A program made the position numbers and the translations under genes. From NCBI GenBank assembly GCA_019914945.1, contig CM034105.1, forward strand, positions 2,232,001 through 2,296,000: a DNA stretch of 64,000 nt, written 5' to 3'. Positions within the stretch are counted from its first letter, which is position 1. Each line of letters starts with the position of its first letter. Under the pieces are notes generated by a model. It saw nothing but the letters and a program-made list of their open reading frames with translations, did no database searches and was not told the origin of the DNA. Positions 47,028-59,079 of the stretch are shown piece after piece. The DNA comes from Typha latifolia. Its lineage: Eukaryota > Streptophyta > Magnoliopsida > Poales > Typhaceae.

Positions 47028-47491
47028 GTGCCTAAAAGTGGAGAAGAGTCTGCTGGCAAGGAGGTGCGGTGTGAGAAGGCTAGCATGTCGTCCTTATGCC
47101 CTGCTCATGTTGTTCCCGCGGGGGAGAGAAGCATCCCTGATTTGAGTCAGCCTCCCATAGGCCAAACAAAAAAGAAAAGTTGGTCCTCTATGGTGGGAGG
47201 GGAGGACATGCAAAATTATACAAGGCTTGGGGATCATTCCTGATGAAATACTTGAAGCTCCAAGAGGAGATTGAAGATTGTGTTATCCTAGAATCCGAGG
47301 TGCTTGAGAGATGCAGGGTCAAATGGAAACTAACCCTCTTTGGTCATTTTCTGTGTAAGTCTCTATCCTTGGAAACTCTAAGGCAGTCTTTAGCCAAGCT
47401 GTGGCTGGGTATTGAAAGTTTCTCGATCTTTGACATGGCTAAAGGTTTCTGTGTTTTTCGGTTCCTAAAAAAGGACATTTCTACATCTTAA
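47028..47491 (+). mobile_element. Decayed retroelement ORF with DUF4283-like segment
   Basis: The frame 47180-47491 reads VLERCRVKWKLTLFGHFLCK, then LRQSLAKLWLGIESFSIFD and AKGFCVFRFLKKD. This pattern resembles DUF4283, the N-terminal domain of plant LINE ORF1-type proteins (charged start, KLW, F-x-x-GF-x-x-FxF). The upstream part (47028-47243, with GQTKKKSWSSMVGG) is in a different frame, so a frameshift separates the two. There is no zinc knuckle and no reverse transcriptase downstream. It is a fragment. Confidence 0.5.
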
Positions 47492-49994
47492 CTTTTATGT
47501 TGGGTCTATACAAAAATATAGGATTAGTCACATGACATTTTGTCAAATACGAAGAAAAATATATGAGTTAGCACTTTAGTTAATACCATATGAAATTTAA
47601 GCATAAAGAGTACATTATAACTGCCTCAAAAAATGACCTCCTATATCCACATATCAAGGAGTTCTCTCCTACAGTCATGGGGCATCGCTTTGTCTACATC
47701 ATTTTGGTTGTATACATCTAGCTTTATCACATTAAGGACTTTGACCCTTGCCTAACAATGGTATAATTGCTTGCTTAAGTCTGGTGAATAACATACCTGA
47801 TTGTCTAAAATTTACATACTAAGACCTCAAGCGAAATTATACTATATAATATTTCCTCAACCCTTTTAGCTTGGGAGGTGTCTTGAGTGTTGAAATATAG
47901 AGATCATCCCCCTTACGGTATTACACACATATTATGTTGCATGTTATTAAATAAGCAAGATATCAACATGACAATCAACAACCATACCCATTATCTGAAA
48001 CAATTATGTAATCATTATTATAAACATGCTATAATGGGTGTATAATTATTTCGACAATCATATATAGTCATCTAATAAATTCTACCATATCATACATAAG
48101 GTTATTTATTATGACGAGTAGAACCCACAAATTTAATTAGAAAAACTGAAGGACCCAGCCAAAAATGTATTAGAAAAGCTCAAGCCCAAATTGGCTAGAT
48201 TGGGCTCGTCTACATCTAAACCCACCTGGCCGAAGGTACTCCACCAGCCCAGCCCAGCCCACTTAGGCTCGAGCTAGCCTCTTCCCAGTTCCCAACACAC
48301 TGATCATTCCTCCTTGCTCATGCTCTTCCTCTCTTGCACAACCAATCGCCAATCGCAATTAAATTTTCTCCTATCATTAACACTTAGTTGCATAAGATTT
48401 ATCTTCTTCTTAAACATGGAGGGAAACCACTCTATGGAACACATTTTCATAAATTTTCTAGTAGCCATCATTAAAGGATTTAACTCGCTCGACTATCTCC
48501 CATCTATGGACTTAGTGCCAGAATGGTTACTCATATCCAAATCGATCTGAATATAAAATTGGGTTAGATTTAATCCGATCACTTTTCACCTCTAGGTAGG
48601 TTGGTGTGGAGGAAAGTTAGGTTGAGGGTTTGAGGAAGATGAACCCAAATTAATTGCTCTATGATTAATTTTAAATGCTAAATATGAAGAAATTCCTCTA
48701 AGAAAATAAACGTCTCGAGTAAATTACCTAGCTGACGACGATTCAAATTGTCTCATTTTTTCATAGTCTAGATTCTAAATATTCAAGCTATAGTCAATCG
48801 AATAATATGACTTAAATCAAACTGGCACGGCTGCTTCGTCCCATAAACATTAGCAATTATTCCATGTAATTAAGCATAAAGGGGACTTATAATCATTGTA
48901 ACTGGACTTTGCTCCCAATAATTGCAGCAAATGACATCACATCTTGACCTTAGCTAATGAAAAAGATAATAACTTAGGGACCGGTCTCAACTCAGAGAAT
49001 TAGAAAAACAAGAAGAGAGTGAATGTGATGAAATGATAGTTAACTAAAGTGATATTTTTTAAGGCCGATAAAATAGTAATTATGTTACGAACCAGCTTGA
49101 TTTGATCCGAAACGATTCTAGACTAGATTGGGATCGTAACTTTCGAATGAAGCTGCGGATAATCTAACCAATGAATCTTTCTGAATTTTGGATATGTTGT
49201 CGCTCTTGAAACTTTCCAAAGAATCTAAGATCTCAGAGTTTGGATGGTTAGATCTTGAAACTTAAACCTGAATAGTGGCTAAAGATCGGATAAACCCTAA
49301 CTTGATAGCCTTTCAATGGCTAGATATGTGCTAGGTTAATTTTTTGGTGTGAAGGGAGAGAAATTATTGTAGAAGAGAGGGATTAGGAGTTAGAGGAAGC
49401 CGACCAAAGACTTGGGCGGTGGAAAGAAGGAGGTGAGAGAGGGCGCTAATGGCTAGAGCAAGAGAGAAGGAGATAAATGCATAATGTCGTTTTCAATTAT
49501 CAGATAAAATTCCAATTATAATTTCTTCCACATATTTATAGAGACTCACCTTAGGGACTCATCAACTAAGTTAAACAATCTTAATAAACCAACAATCTTT
49601 GTCGCGGTGCGTTCGAACGCGTAAATACCGTTATCTATCGTTGCGAACGCATGCAGACAGTCAAAGACTTTATTCTCTTAAGCAAACATAAACTAGATAA
49701 ATAGGCTCATCCTAATAAACTCAATGCCGCAAGTTGATCTAATCCGACCGAGTAGTATCAAAAAATCTATAATAAAAAAAATATTCACACAATGTATCTA
49801 AAAAGAGTAATAGTTTGAAGGGCTAAGTTTTTATAAATATGGCACACGTTATTTAGTCAGTATAATACCTCTACCGTTATTATATTTTTGTAATTAGTTC
49901 TTATTTCAAATAACGAGATCGAGCACTCACATTTATCTATTTATCTAGCATATGACTGTGAATATCTAATCTAACTAATTCGGATGACGAAAAA

Positions 49995-50090
49995 GATAAC
50001 GCACGGACAAAATAAGTTCGCTAGGGAATAAGATAACGCACGGACAAAATAAGTTCGCTAGGGAATAAGATAACGCACGGACAAATTATT
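49995..50090. repeat. 37-bp tandem repeat, about 2.6 copies
   Basis: GATAACGCACGGACAAA starts at 49995, 50032 and 50069. The paralogous spacer near 54238 carries one diverged copy, so the tandem expansion happened in this copy only. Confidence 0.92.
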
Positions 50091-50590
50091 TAACTGTTAA
50101 TTTCATGCGAAAAGTAATGGGTCCACTTTTCGTTGAAGATCGAGAAGAGAATTAATTCGCGAAGCATTCACTTTTGTGAGCTAATACGAAGGTCCAGCGC
50201 GGATGTTGGATTCTCCTTTCCACCGTAATGTGGGAGAATTGCTTCAATTAAAAGACAGGAGATTAAATGATAAGAAATACTAAAAAATTTAAGACATTTT
50301 ATTTCATTTTATTTCGACGTTGATAGTTTGATGCTCTATCCAATTCCCCGAAAAAAGAAGACATTTCCTTTTTATCTTTCGACAAGTCAGAAGTACTGCA
50401 GATTTTTATCCAAAAAAAGAAATACTGCAGATTTCTCTACAATGACATGACAGTATGACATGCGGTGGTCGGACTGGCTAGAGAATGAACTAAAATCATA
50501 AACACAAAAATTGTAAAGAAAATTTAAGGAAAAAAAGAAAAGAAAAATTCTCTGAGACAATTAATTAGGCGTACCCACGTACGTCTTCTT

Positions 50591-50721
50591 GCAGAAACGG
50601 GGTGCCGGTAGATCGAGAACACCTACTATTGTTCCACAGAAAGGCTTTGTTGGTCCGTGCAAAGTCGAGTTTGCTTACCTATTCACTGACGCTCATCAAT
50701 GCTCCTTAGTAGCTATAAATA
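50591..50721 (+). promoter_or_regulatory. Promoter of P450 copy 1
   Basis: Contains CAGAAACGGGGTGCCGGTAG (from 50592), TTACCTATTCACTGACGCTC (from 50675) and TATAAATA (50714-50721). All three are conserved in copy 2 (55650-55750). The last two are nearly conserved in the pseudocopy (58143-58190, CATAAATA). The ATG follows the TATA by 87 bp. Confidence 0.7.
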
Positions 50722-50807
50722 TGTAGGAGCTCTTAGTAGGGAAGACAACCATAAGTACAGTGCTCCCCAACGTATACTTGGCCAAGATTAAGCAAGCTCC
50801 CACGACA

Positions 50808-52561
50808 ATGCTGTCGCTTGCTCACTCACTCCAATGGCTCACCTCTTCTCCCTTCCTCCTCACTCTCCCTCTCCTCCTCATCTGCTACTTCTTGTACTAC
50901 CAAAACAACAAAGCCGTAGTTTCAAGAAACGGTAACGAATTACCTCTTCCTCCTTCTCCGCCAGGCCTACCGCTCATCGGGAACCTCCACCAGCTCGGGA
51001 CGTTCCCTCACGTCTCGCTGCTATCGCTATCCCACAAGTACGGACCTGTCATGCTCCTCCATATTGGTCGCTTACCTACTCTAATAATCTCATCAGCAGA
51101 GGCAGCACAAGAAGTCATGAAAACTCAAGACGCCAGCTTCGCCAGTAGGCCGCCGTCGCGCATCACTGACCGGCTCTTCTACAACTCCCGGGCGGTGGCG
51201 TTCTCTCCCTACGGGGAGTACTGGAGGCAGACGCGGCGCATAACGGTGCTACACATGCTAAACCATAAAAGGGTGAAGGCCTTTAGCCCGGTGAGGGAAG
51301 AGGAGGTGGCGCTGTTGATGGAGAGGATACGCCGGTCAATGTCCACCGCTGGTTCGGTAAATCTGAGCGAGTTGTTGATCTCCCTTACGAATGATATCGT
51401 ATGTCGAGCGACGTTCGGGTGCAAATTCTCCGAGGAGGAACATGGAAACAGAACTCATAGCTTATTCAGGGAGATTGGGTACCTGTTGGAGATTATTTAT
51501 ATGGGGGAACTCAACCCGTGGTTGGGTTGGATAGATTGGGTGAGAGGGTTGGATAAGAGGGTGGATAAGTGTTCCAAAGAATTGGATATTTTCCTTAATA
51601 AAGTGGTAAAGGACCATATTGCCCGCGCGGAGAAATATGGATCCGATGATCGAGCGGAGAATACTGACGACTTCGTCGACGTTCTGTTATCCATCAACGC
51701 GAAGGATAAAGAAGCTACCGTCACCTTAAGCATCGACGATATCAAAGCAATCCTCCTGGTAATTAATTAAGTCTCTAGTTTAATTGTTCTAGATCCATCA
51801 GCTTAATAATTTTATATAAAATGAAAGAACCTGATCAGTTTAATTATCTAATTTCGATAACGCATGCATCAAATCAATGAATTGGCTTTCAGAGAGCTAA
51901 TTAATATATAACTATTGCATGCATGCATGTTTGGCAGGACGTGCACACTGCAGGAACTGATACATCATACTCTACGATGGAATGGGCGATGGTGGAGCTC
52001 ATCAAACATCCGGAAGAAATGAGGAGAGTACAAGAGGAAGTAAGAAGAGTACTGAGTGGATGCGATACGACAAAGGCGATCACCGAGGAGCACTTAGACA
52101 AAATGACCTACTTGAAGGCCGTGATCAAGGAGAGTCTCAGGCTGCACACACCAGTTCCATTACTGCTTCCAATGCAATCAATTGAGGACACCAAATTTCT
52201 AGGCTATAATGTTTCAGCCAACACTAGGGTTTTGATCAATGCATGGGCCATTGCAAGGGACCCAAACTACTGGGAGAGGCCTGAAGAATTCTGGCCTCAG
52301 AGGTTCGTGGATAGTCCTATTGATTACAAGGGACAGGACTTCCACTTGATACCATTTGGGTCCGGCCGCAGAGGCTGCCCCGGGATGAATTTCGCGGGGA
52401 AGGTGATCGAGCTAGCGCTTGCTAACTTGCTGTTTAATTTTAATTGGGAATTGCCTGATGGAAGGAAAGGAGAGACACTGGATACCAACAGTGTGTTTAG
52501 TGGACTAGCACCACACATCAAGCCTAAGCTCACTTTGGTGGCTAAACCTTTTAATAATTAG
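50808..52561 (+). CDS. Cytochrome P450, CYP71 family (CYP71A-like), tandem copy 1
   Basis: A 524-residue ER-anchored monooxygenase; exons 50808-51758 and 51938-52561 with the single phase-0 intron typical of A-type plant P450s. N-terminal signal anchor (LLTLPLLLICYFLYY). Pro-rich hinge LPPSPPGLPLIGNLHQLG. Substrate-recognition region FASRPPSRITDR. C-helix YGEYWRQTRR. I-helix oxygen-activation motif AGTDTS. ExxR in KESLRLH. PERF-type motif PEEFWPQRF. Heme loop FGSGRRGCPG with the axial Cys. The start is the ATG of MLSLAHSLQW; an in-frame upstream stretch begins only with GTG. CYP71 enzymes oxidise diverse specialised metabolites or xenobiotics; the substrate cannot be told. All key residues are intact. 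Confidence 0.95.
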
Positions 52562-52891
52562 TTATCAAGGCAGCTAAATCCTGAGCAAATACCTAAATCC
52601 TCCAAATACATGAGACGGATCGGCTCAGGCTCCTTTACTACTAAACATGTCTGAGATGTCCGCAAGCTTTACATTTAGTACTTCCCTTTTTAATCTTAAT
52701 AATCCTATATAAGTTTTTGTTGCAGACATTGTAAGTTGTACAGCGGATGTATAATTATTTAGACAATCACGAATAATGATAAGTGACATGTTGTGTAGTC
52801 ATTTAATAAATTCGACCATATCATACGTAAAGGTCATTTCAAAGAACAACTGATAATAGACCTGCACATCTGGGTAGTTTGATGTGGCAAG

Positions 52892-52936
52892 CAGAAGAAG
52901 AAGAAGAAGAAGAAGAAGAAGAAGAAGAAGAAGAAG
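52892..52936. repeat. (GAA)n microsatellite
   Basis: About 15 GAA units; absent from the homologous position in the copy 1 spacer. Confidence 0.95.
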
Positions 52937-54306
52937 CTAAAGGATACAACCAGAAATAAAATGTGTTATAAAAGCCCATGCCCAAATTGGGTAGATTGGA
53001 GCTAAATCCAAAGATTTTACTCGCTCGACTATCTCCCATCTATGGACTTAACGCCACAATGTGTACTTGTATCCAAACCTACCTGAATACAAAATTCGGT
53101 CGGACTTAATCCGACCCATTTTCACCCAAAGCTAGGTTGGTGTGAATTATGGAGGGAAGGTAAGTTGAGGGTTTGAGGAAGATGAATCTAAATTAATTAC
53201 TCCTATGGTTAATTTCAAATACCAAATATGAAGAAATTCCTCCGAGGAAAAAAAATGTCTCGAGTGAATCACTTAGTTGACGTACGATTCAAATCTTTAC
53301 ATCTAATATATTATTATTAATCAAGCTATGGTCAATCGAATAATATGACTTAATCAAAATGGCACGACTACTTCATCCCATAATCATTAGCAATTATTCC
53401 ATGTAATTAGGCATAAATAGGACATCGAATCATTGTAACTGGTAAGAATTGCAAGAAACGGAATAATTTTGGGGATTATTTTTGCTCCCAATACCTGCGG
53501 CAAATGATATTCACATCTTGTCCTACAGTGATTAGCTTTTGAGAAAGACAATAATTAGGCCCGATATCAGCACTCAACTTAGATTTGGATAATGATAGAT
53601 AAAATCAAAACTTTGGTATTATCTTTCAAATCACCTTATGTTTTACACTAAGTGATTGACATTTCGTCTTTAAGAATTTTTATAATTCCACTCATTTATT
53701 TTTTTTAATATAATTTTTATTTAACACCTTGTGTTAATTTGAACTATACTAACAAAAAATATTTTATTATAATATATAAAATAATTTATAAATATATAAA
53801 TTACTCTTATCTTTATCATCCTTTTTATTTAAAATATCAACAATAAACTAATTAGATGATTATTAAATAGAGATAAAGAGAAGGATTTAAAGGGAGGCTG
53901 AGGAGGAGGACTAGAAGATTATTCTTCTCCGGTAAATCTTTGGTCGAAGCAAGGATAGGTAGAAGAAAAAAAAAAGGATTGAATTATAAAATAGATAAAA
54001 TATAAGGTGCAATTTATAAAAAAAATTAAAAAAAAGTTTGGTGTTGGCAAAGTGTAATTAATACTTATTTTAAATATGAAGGCTAATTACAAAAACACTA
54101 CCACCACTTTTTAAGGGTGCATGCGTAGTTCTTATATGAAATAACGAGATCGAGCACTCACGTTTATCCATTTATCTAGCTAGAAATACTAGCAACAGTC
54201 TCACAAATGTGATCTTGACTATCCGGACGACGAAAAAGATGATGCCCGGACCAAACAAGTTCGCTAAGAAATAAGTTGGCAGTCTCAAGTGGAATTTAAT
54301 TAATTC

Positions 54307-54309
<3 letters not shown>

Positions 54310-54337
<28 letters not shown>
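54310..54337. repeat. (TA)n microsatellite
   Basis: About 14 TA units. Confidence 0.95.
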
Positions 54338-54340
<3 letters not shown>

Positions 54341-55649
54341 GTCTGTATCTCAACTTGGTTTGATTGGAGAAATTTAATGGCTTTAATGACCCCCACCACG
54401 TTGATTTCCAAGCCTAGTTCTGGGTCGACTGAAAGAAGTCATTCATCTTGTGCAGGATTTGTCAAACTGAAAGCTTTGCAGAATGTTAATGTATCGTTTG
54501 TCTCTATTGCATTTGCGTGACAAACTAGTAGTACTAGGTATCATCACAAGTATTATTTGGTTATTAATTTCATACGAAAAGTAATGGGTTTTATTACGTT
54601 GAAGATCGAAGAATGACCATTTTGCGAAGCGAATTGGGGTGCCGTTCCAGCACGGATGTTCAATTTTCCAATGGCTTATAATTCCACCATCACGTGGCAG
54701 AATTTCTTTAACCAAAAAAAAAAAAACTTAAAATTTAGGATGTCGTTGATAAATTATTTTATTTAATTACGACTTCGATAGTTTGATGCACTATCCAATT
54801 CCTCAAAAAAAAAAAAAAAAAAAAAACATTTTCTCCTATTCTACAGACAAGTCAAAACACGACATCTCCGGTACATTTCTAGTGAATAACTCTCCTTTTC
54901 TTTTCTTTTTTCTATCATGAAAGAGGTCAGTCAAACAGAGAATGAAGTAAAAGCCAGCGGCTTCGTCCGTGGCTCGTGCATTCAGAAAATTAAGTCGACT
55001 CTTCCTACTTAATAAGACCCCATTTACTTGGAAGATTTTCTACTGTTGGGATTAATTATAAGCTATTAACTGAGCTAATGGAGTCTACGTTCTCTTGTAC
55101 ATTGGAACTGTAGTCCAGCCACGACGAAGAAATTAAGTTAAACTTGTAGTTTTCTGAATGCTCAAAGATATAGAAGAGAGCGAATGAGATCTTTCTTCTT
55201 CTTCTTCTTCTTCTTTTTTTCCAGCAAGATCAACGTCAAATTGGAAGGCCTGCAGTGGACGCTTGATGTGAATTACCTTGTCCATATTGCGATGGAGACG
55301 GATTTATCTTTGACAATTTCCGTGCGAAGTTTGAGATTAAGGTAAAGAAATTGTAACACATCGATCTATCCATATCCATGGTGTACATATAATTTTTCAC
55401 TTTACTTTTTATACTGTTACAATGCTAAAACATAGCTAGGAAACGTTGGAAATGTGGTTACAAAAAAATTCAAGGAGTGGGTGGTTATCGGAGTTTAGAG
55501 AAGGAGATCAATATCATTCAGTGTGGATGGTTATGAGCCGCTATCAATTAGGAAGATTCCTAATGATTTAAAATAAATAAAAAGGAAAATTCTCAGAGAC
55601 GATCGATTAGTTAAGTGTACCCCATGATGTGATGATACCGCGTCTTCTT

Positions 55650-55750
55650 GCAGAAACGGGGTGCCGGTAGATCAAGAGCACCTCTTCTTCCACAGAGGCT
55701 CTGTTACCTATTCACTGACGCTCATCAATGCTCCTTGGTAGCTATAAATA
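55650..55750 (+). promoter_or_regulatory. Promoter of P450 copy 2
   Basis: Carries the same CAGAAACGGGGTGCCGGTAG, TTACCTATTCACTGACGCTC and TATAAATA (55743-55750) elements as copy 1, but the first two are closer together than in copy 1. Confidence 0.7.
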
Positions 55751-55835
55751 TGTAGGAGCTCTTAGTAGGGAAGACAACTATAAGTCAGTGCTCCCCAACG
55801 TATACTTGGCCAAGATTAAGCAAGCTCCCACGACA

Positions 55836-57502
55836 ATGCTGTCGCTTGCTCACTCACTCCAATGGCTCACCTCTTCCCCCTTCCTCCTCACTCTCCCTCT
55901 CCTCCTCATCTGCTACTTCTTCTACTACCAAAACAACAAAGCCGTAGTTTCAAGAAACGGTAACGAATTACCTCTTCCTCCTTCTCCGCCAGGCCTACCG
56001 CTCATCGGGAACCTCCACCAGCTCGGAACGTTCCCTCACGTCTCGCTGCTATCGCTATCCCACAAGTACGGACCTGTCATGCTCCTCCACATTGGCCGGT
56101 TACCTACACTAATAATCTCATCAGCAAAGGCAGCCCAAGAGGTCATGAAAGCTCACGACGCCAGCTTCGCCAGTAGGCCGCCGTCGCGCATCACTGACCG
56201 GATCTTCTACAACTCCCGGGCGGTGGCGTTCGCTCCCTACGGAGAGTACTGGAGGCAGGCGCGACGGGTAACTGTGTTACACATGCTAAATCCTAAAAGG
56301 GTGCAGGCCTTTAGCCCAGTGAGGGCAGAGGAGGTGGCGCTGTTGATGGAGAGGATACGCCGGTCTATGTCCACCGCCGGTTCGGTAAATCTGAGCGAAT
56401 TGTTGATCTCCCTTACGAATGATATCGTATGTCGTGCGGCGTTCGGGCGCAAATTCTCCGAGGAGGAACACGGAAACAGAACTCATAGGTTATTCAGGGA
56501 GCTTGGCTACCTGTTGGAGATTATTTATATGGGGGAACTCAACCCGTGGTTGGGTTGGATAGATTGGGTGAGAGGGTTGGATAAGAGGGTGGATAAGTTT
56601 TCCGAAGAATTGGATAATTTCCTTAGTAAAGTGGTAGAGGACCACATTGCCCGCGCGGAGAAATATGGATCCGATGATCGAGCGGAGAATACTGAGGACT
56701 TCCTCGACGTTCTTTTATCCATCAACGCGAAGGATAAAGAAACTACCGTCAACTTCAGCATCAGCGATATTAAAGCAATCATCTTGGTAATTAATTAAAT
56801 CTCCAGATTAATTGTTCTAGATCCATCCATAAGAGGGCTAATTAATATATAAGTATTGCATTAATGCATGTTTGGCAGGACATGAACACCGCAGGAACTG
56901 ATACATCATACTCTACGATGGAATGGACGATGGTGGAGCTCATCAAACACCCGGAAGAAATGAGAAGAGTACAAGAGGAAGTAAGAAGAGTACTGAGTGG
57001 ATGCGATACGACAAAGGCGATCGCTGAGGAATACTTAGACAAAATGACCTACTTGAAGGCCGTGATCAAGGAGAGTCTCAGGCTGCACACACCAATCCCA
57101 TTACTGCTTCCAAAGCACTCAATTGAAGCCACCAAATTTCTAGGCTATAATGTTCCAGCCAACACTAGAGTTTTGATCAACGCATGGGCCATTGCAAGGG
57201 ACCCAAACTACTGGGAGAGGCCTGAAGAATTCTGGCCTCAGAGGTTCGTGGATAGTCCTATTGATTTCAAGGGACAGGACTTCCACTTGATACCATTTGG
57301 GTCCGGCCGCAGAGGCTGCCCCGGGATAAATTTCGCGGTGAAGGTGGTCGAGATTACGCTTGCTAACTTGCTGTTTCATTTTAATTGGGAATTGCCTGAC
57401 GGAAGGAAAGGAGAGACACTGGATACCAGCAGTGTGTTTAGTGGACTAGCACCAGACATCAAGCCTAAGCTCACTTTGGTGGCTAAACCTTTTAATAATT
57501 AG
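55836..57502 (+). CDS. Cytochrome P450, CYP71 family (CYP71A-like), tandem copy 2
   Basis: 524 residues; exons 55836-56786 (951 nt) and 56879-57502 (624 nt), the same lengths as copy 1 with a shorter intron. Protein nearly identical to copy 1. Differences include SAKAAQEVMKAHD, ARRVTVLHMLNPKRVQ, RKFSEEEHGNRTH, and KHSIEATKF versus QSIEDTKF near the substrate-recognition region after ExxR. All core motifs are present: LPPSPPGLPLIGN, AGTDTS, KESLRLH, PEEFWPQRF, FGSGRRGCPG. It looks functional. The pattern fits a recent tandem duplicate that may have drifted in substrate use or expression. Confidence 0.95.
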
Positions 57503-58142
57503 TTATCTAAGCTACCCTCGAGATTGGCATGTACTGATTATATACGTACATGCTTGTAAGGAATAAAAGTTTTTACTTCATGCTCTTTTGCATGGAGGAA
57601 ACGTTTTGGTTTTATCTGATTTGCAAACTGAGAATATATTTGTTTTAGATTCTCTCTCCTCAAATACCTAATATCATGCAAAAAGAGTTAATTATAGCAA
57701 CTCAAAAAATAATTTTGATGACTAATTATCATTTAGTGAAGTATTAAACTTCTTTATTACGGTTTGGTGAAACTTTAAACGTTAATTTGGACGAAGAAAC
57801 TTTGCTAAAAGTACTTGCGACGAAGGAACGGTGATGTGGACGGCATTTGTCAAGTATCGTACGTGGCTGTAATCGTAAACAGTGGAAGAGGTGCGGTAGA
57901 AACTTTTTTCTTTTTTCCTAAAGAAATTTTTCTACGGAGATGCCTTCAAAGTTCAAACTCGTAAGATAAGGAAAGAAAACGATCGATGCTAAAAGGTAAG
58001 TCGACAGTCGTTGATCCAATTTAATATTCCCCTTGATGCCATTCGTTAATAACTACGTTTGGACGCGTGCCATCATGATACGAGCGGCCAAGTGTAGTAA
58101 ATCGTCGTATATGACATATATAGGTAACGTTAGTGCGTTAGT
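57503..58142. other. Spacer between P450 copy 2 and the pseudocopy
   Basis: About 640 bp, AT-rich, without the long homology seen in the other spacers. No gene or repeat was recognised. Confidence 0.55.
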
Positions 58143-58271
58143 CTTACCTATTCACTGACGCTCATCACTGCTCCTTCGTAGTCATAAATATGTAGGGGCT
58201 CTTAGTGGCAAAAACCATAAGTAGTTTTCCCCAACGTATACTTGGCTAAGATTAAGCAAGTTGTCACGACA

Positions 58272-59079
58272 ATGCCTCCATTTGCTCACTTACTCCAATT
58301 ACTCCAATGGCTCACCTCTTCCCCCTTCCTCCTCACTCTCCCTCTCCTCCTCATCTGCTATTTCTTGTACTACCAAAACAACAAAGCCGTAGTTTCAAGA
58401 AACGGTAACGAATTACCTCTTCCTCCTTCTCCGCCAGGCCTACCGCTCATCGGGAACCTCCACCAGCTCGGGACGTTCCCTCACGTCTCGCTGCAATCGC
58501 TATCCCACAAGTACGGACCTGTCATGCTCCTCCACATTGGCCGGTTACCTACTCTGATAATCTCATCGGCAAAGGCAGCCCAAGAGGTCATGAAAGATCA
58601 AGACGCCAGCTTCGCTAGTAGGCCGCCGTTGCGCATCACTGACCGGATCTTCTACAACTCCCGGGCGGTGGCGTTCGCTCCCTACGGAGAGTACTGGAGG
58701 CAGGCGCGACGGGTAACTATGTTACACATGCTAAATCCTAAAAGGGTGCAGGCCTTTAGCCCAGTGAGGGCAGAGGAGGTGGCGCTGTTGATGGAGAGGA
58801 TACGCCGGTCTATGTCCACCGCCGGTTCGGTAAATCTGATCGAATTGTTGATCTCCCTTACGAATGATATCGTCTGTCGTGCGGCGTTCGGCGTAAATTC
58901 TCCGAGGAGGCACACGGAAACAGAACTCATAGGTCATTCAGGGAGATTGGGTACCTGTTGGAGCTTATTTACATGGGGGAACTCAACCCGTGGTTGGGTT
59001 GGATAGATTGGGTGAGAGGGTTGGATAAGAGGGTGGATAAATGTTCCAAAGAATTGGATAATTTCCTTAATAAAGTGGT
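58272..59079 (+). pseudogene. Truncated CYP71 P450 pseudogene, tandem copy 3
   Basis: It starts with ATG at 58272 (MPPFAHLLQLLQWLTSS) and follows copies 1 and 2 closely to 59079. A one-base deletion near 58891 (TTCGGCGT, against TTCGGGCGC in copy 2) shifts frame after DIVCRAAFG. Homology then ends abruptly inside the KVV codons, and unrelated sequence starts. The last ~50 residues of exon 1 and all of exon 2 (I-helix, ExxR, heme loop) are missing, so no P450 activity is possible. The promoter TATA is changed to CATAAATA (58183-58190). Confidence 0.93.

Larger units (their letters stand above)
44207..50590. other. Long spacer between PERK and the first P450, with retroelement debris
   Basis: From 44735 to about 44845, and again from about 48015 to 50720, this spacer matches the spacer between P450 copies 1 and 2 (52644-55750). 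The middle ~3.2 kb has no counterpart there and carries (TA)n at 45407-45453, an LTR-like block and a DUF4283-type fragment. No intact gene. Confidence 0.7.
52562..55640. other. Spacer between P450 copies 1 and 2
   Basis: Largely homologous to 44735-44845 plus 48015-50720. It carries (GAA)n at 52892-52936, (TA)n at 54310-54337, A-runs near 54715 and 54806, and a ~600-bp segment (about 54955-55580) with no match in the copy 1 spacer. No gene seen. Confidence 0.7.

Noticed and set aside
48314..48550. 78-residue hydrophobic ORF
   Set aside because: It lies in spacer DNA whose paralogue at about 52.85-53.1 kb does not keep the frame; no domain.
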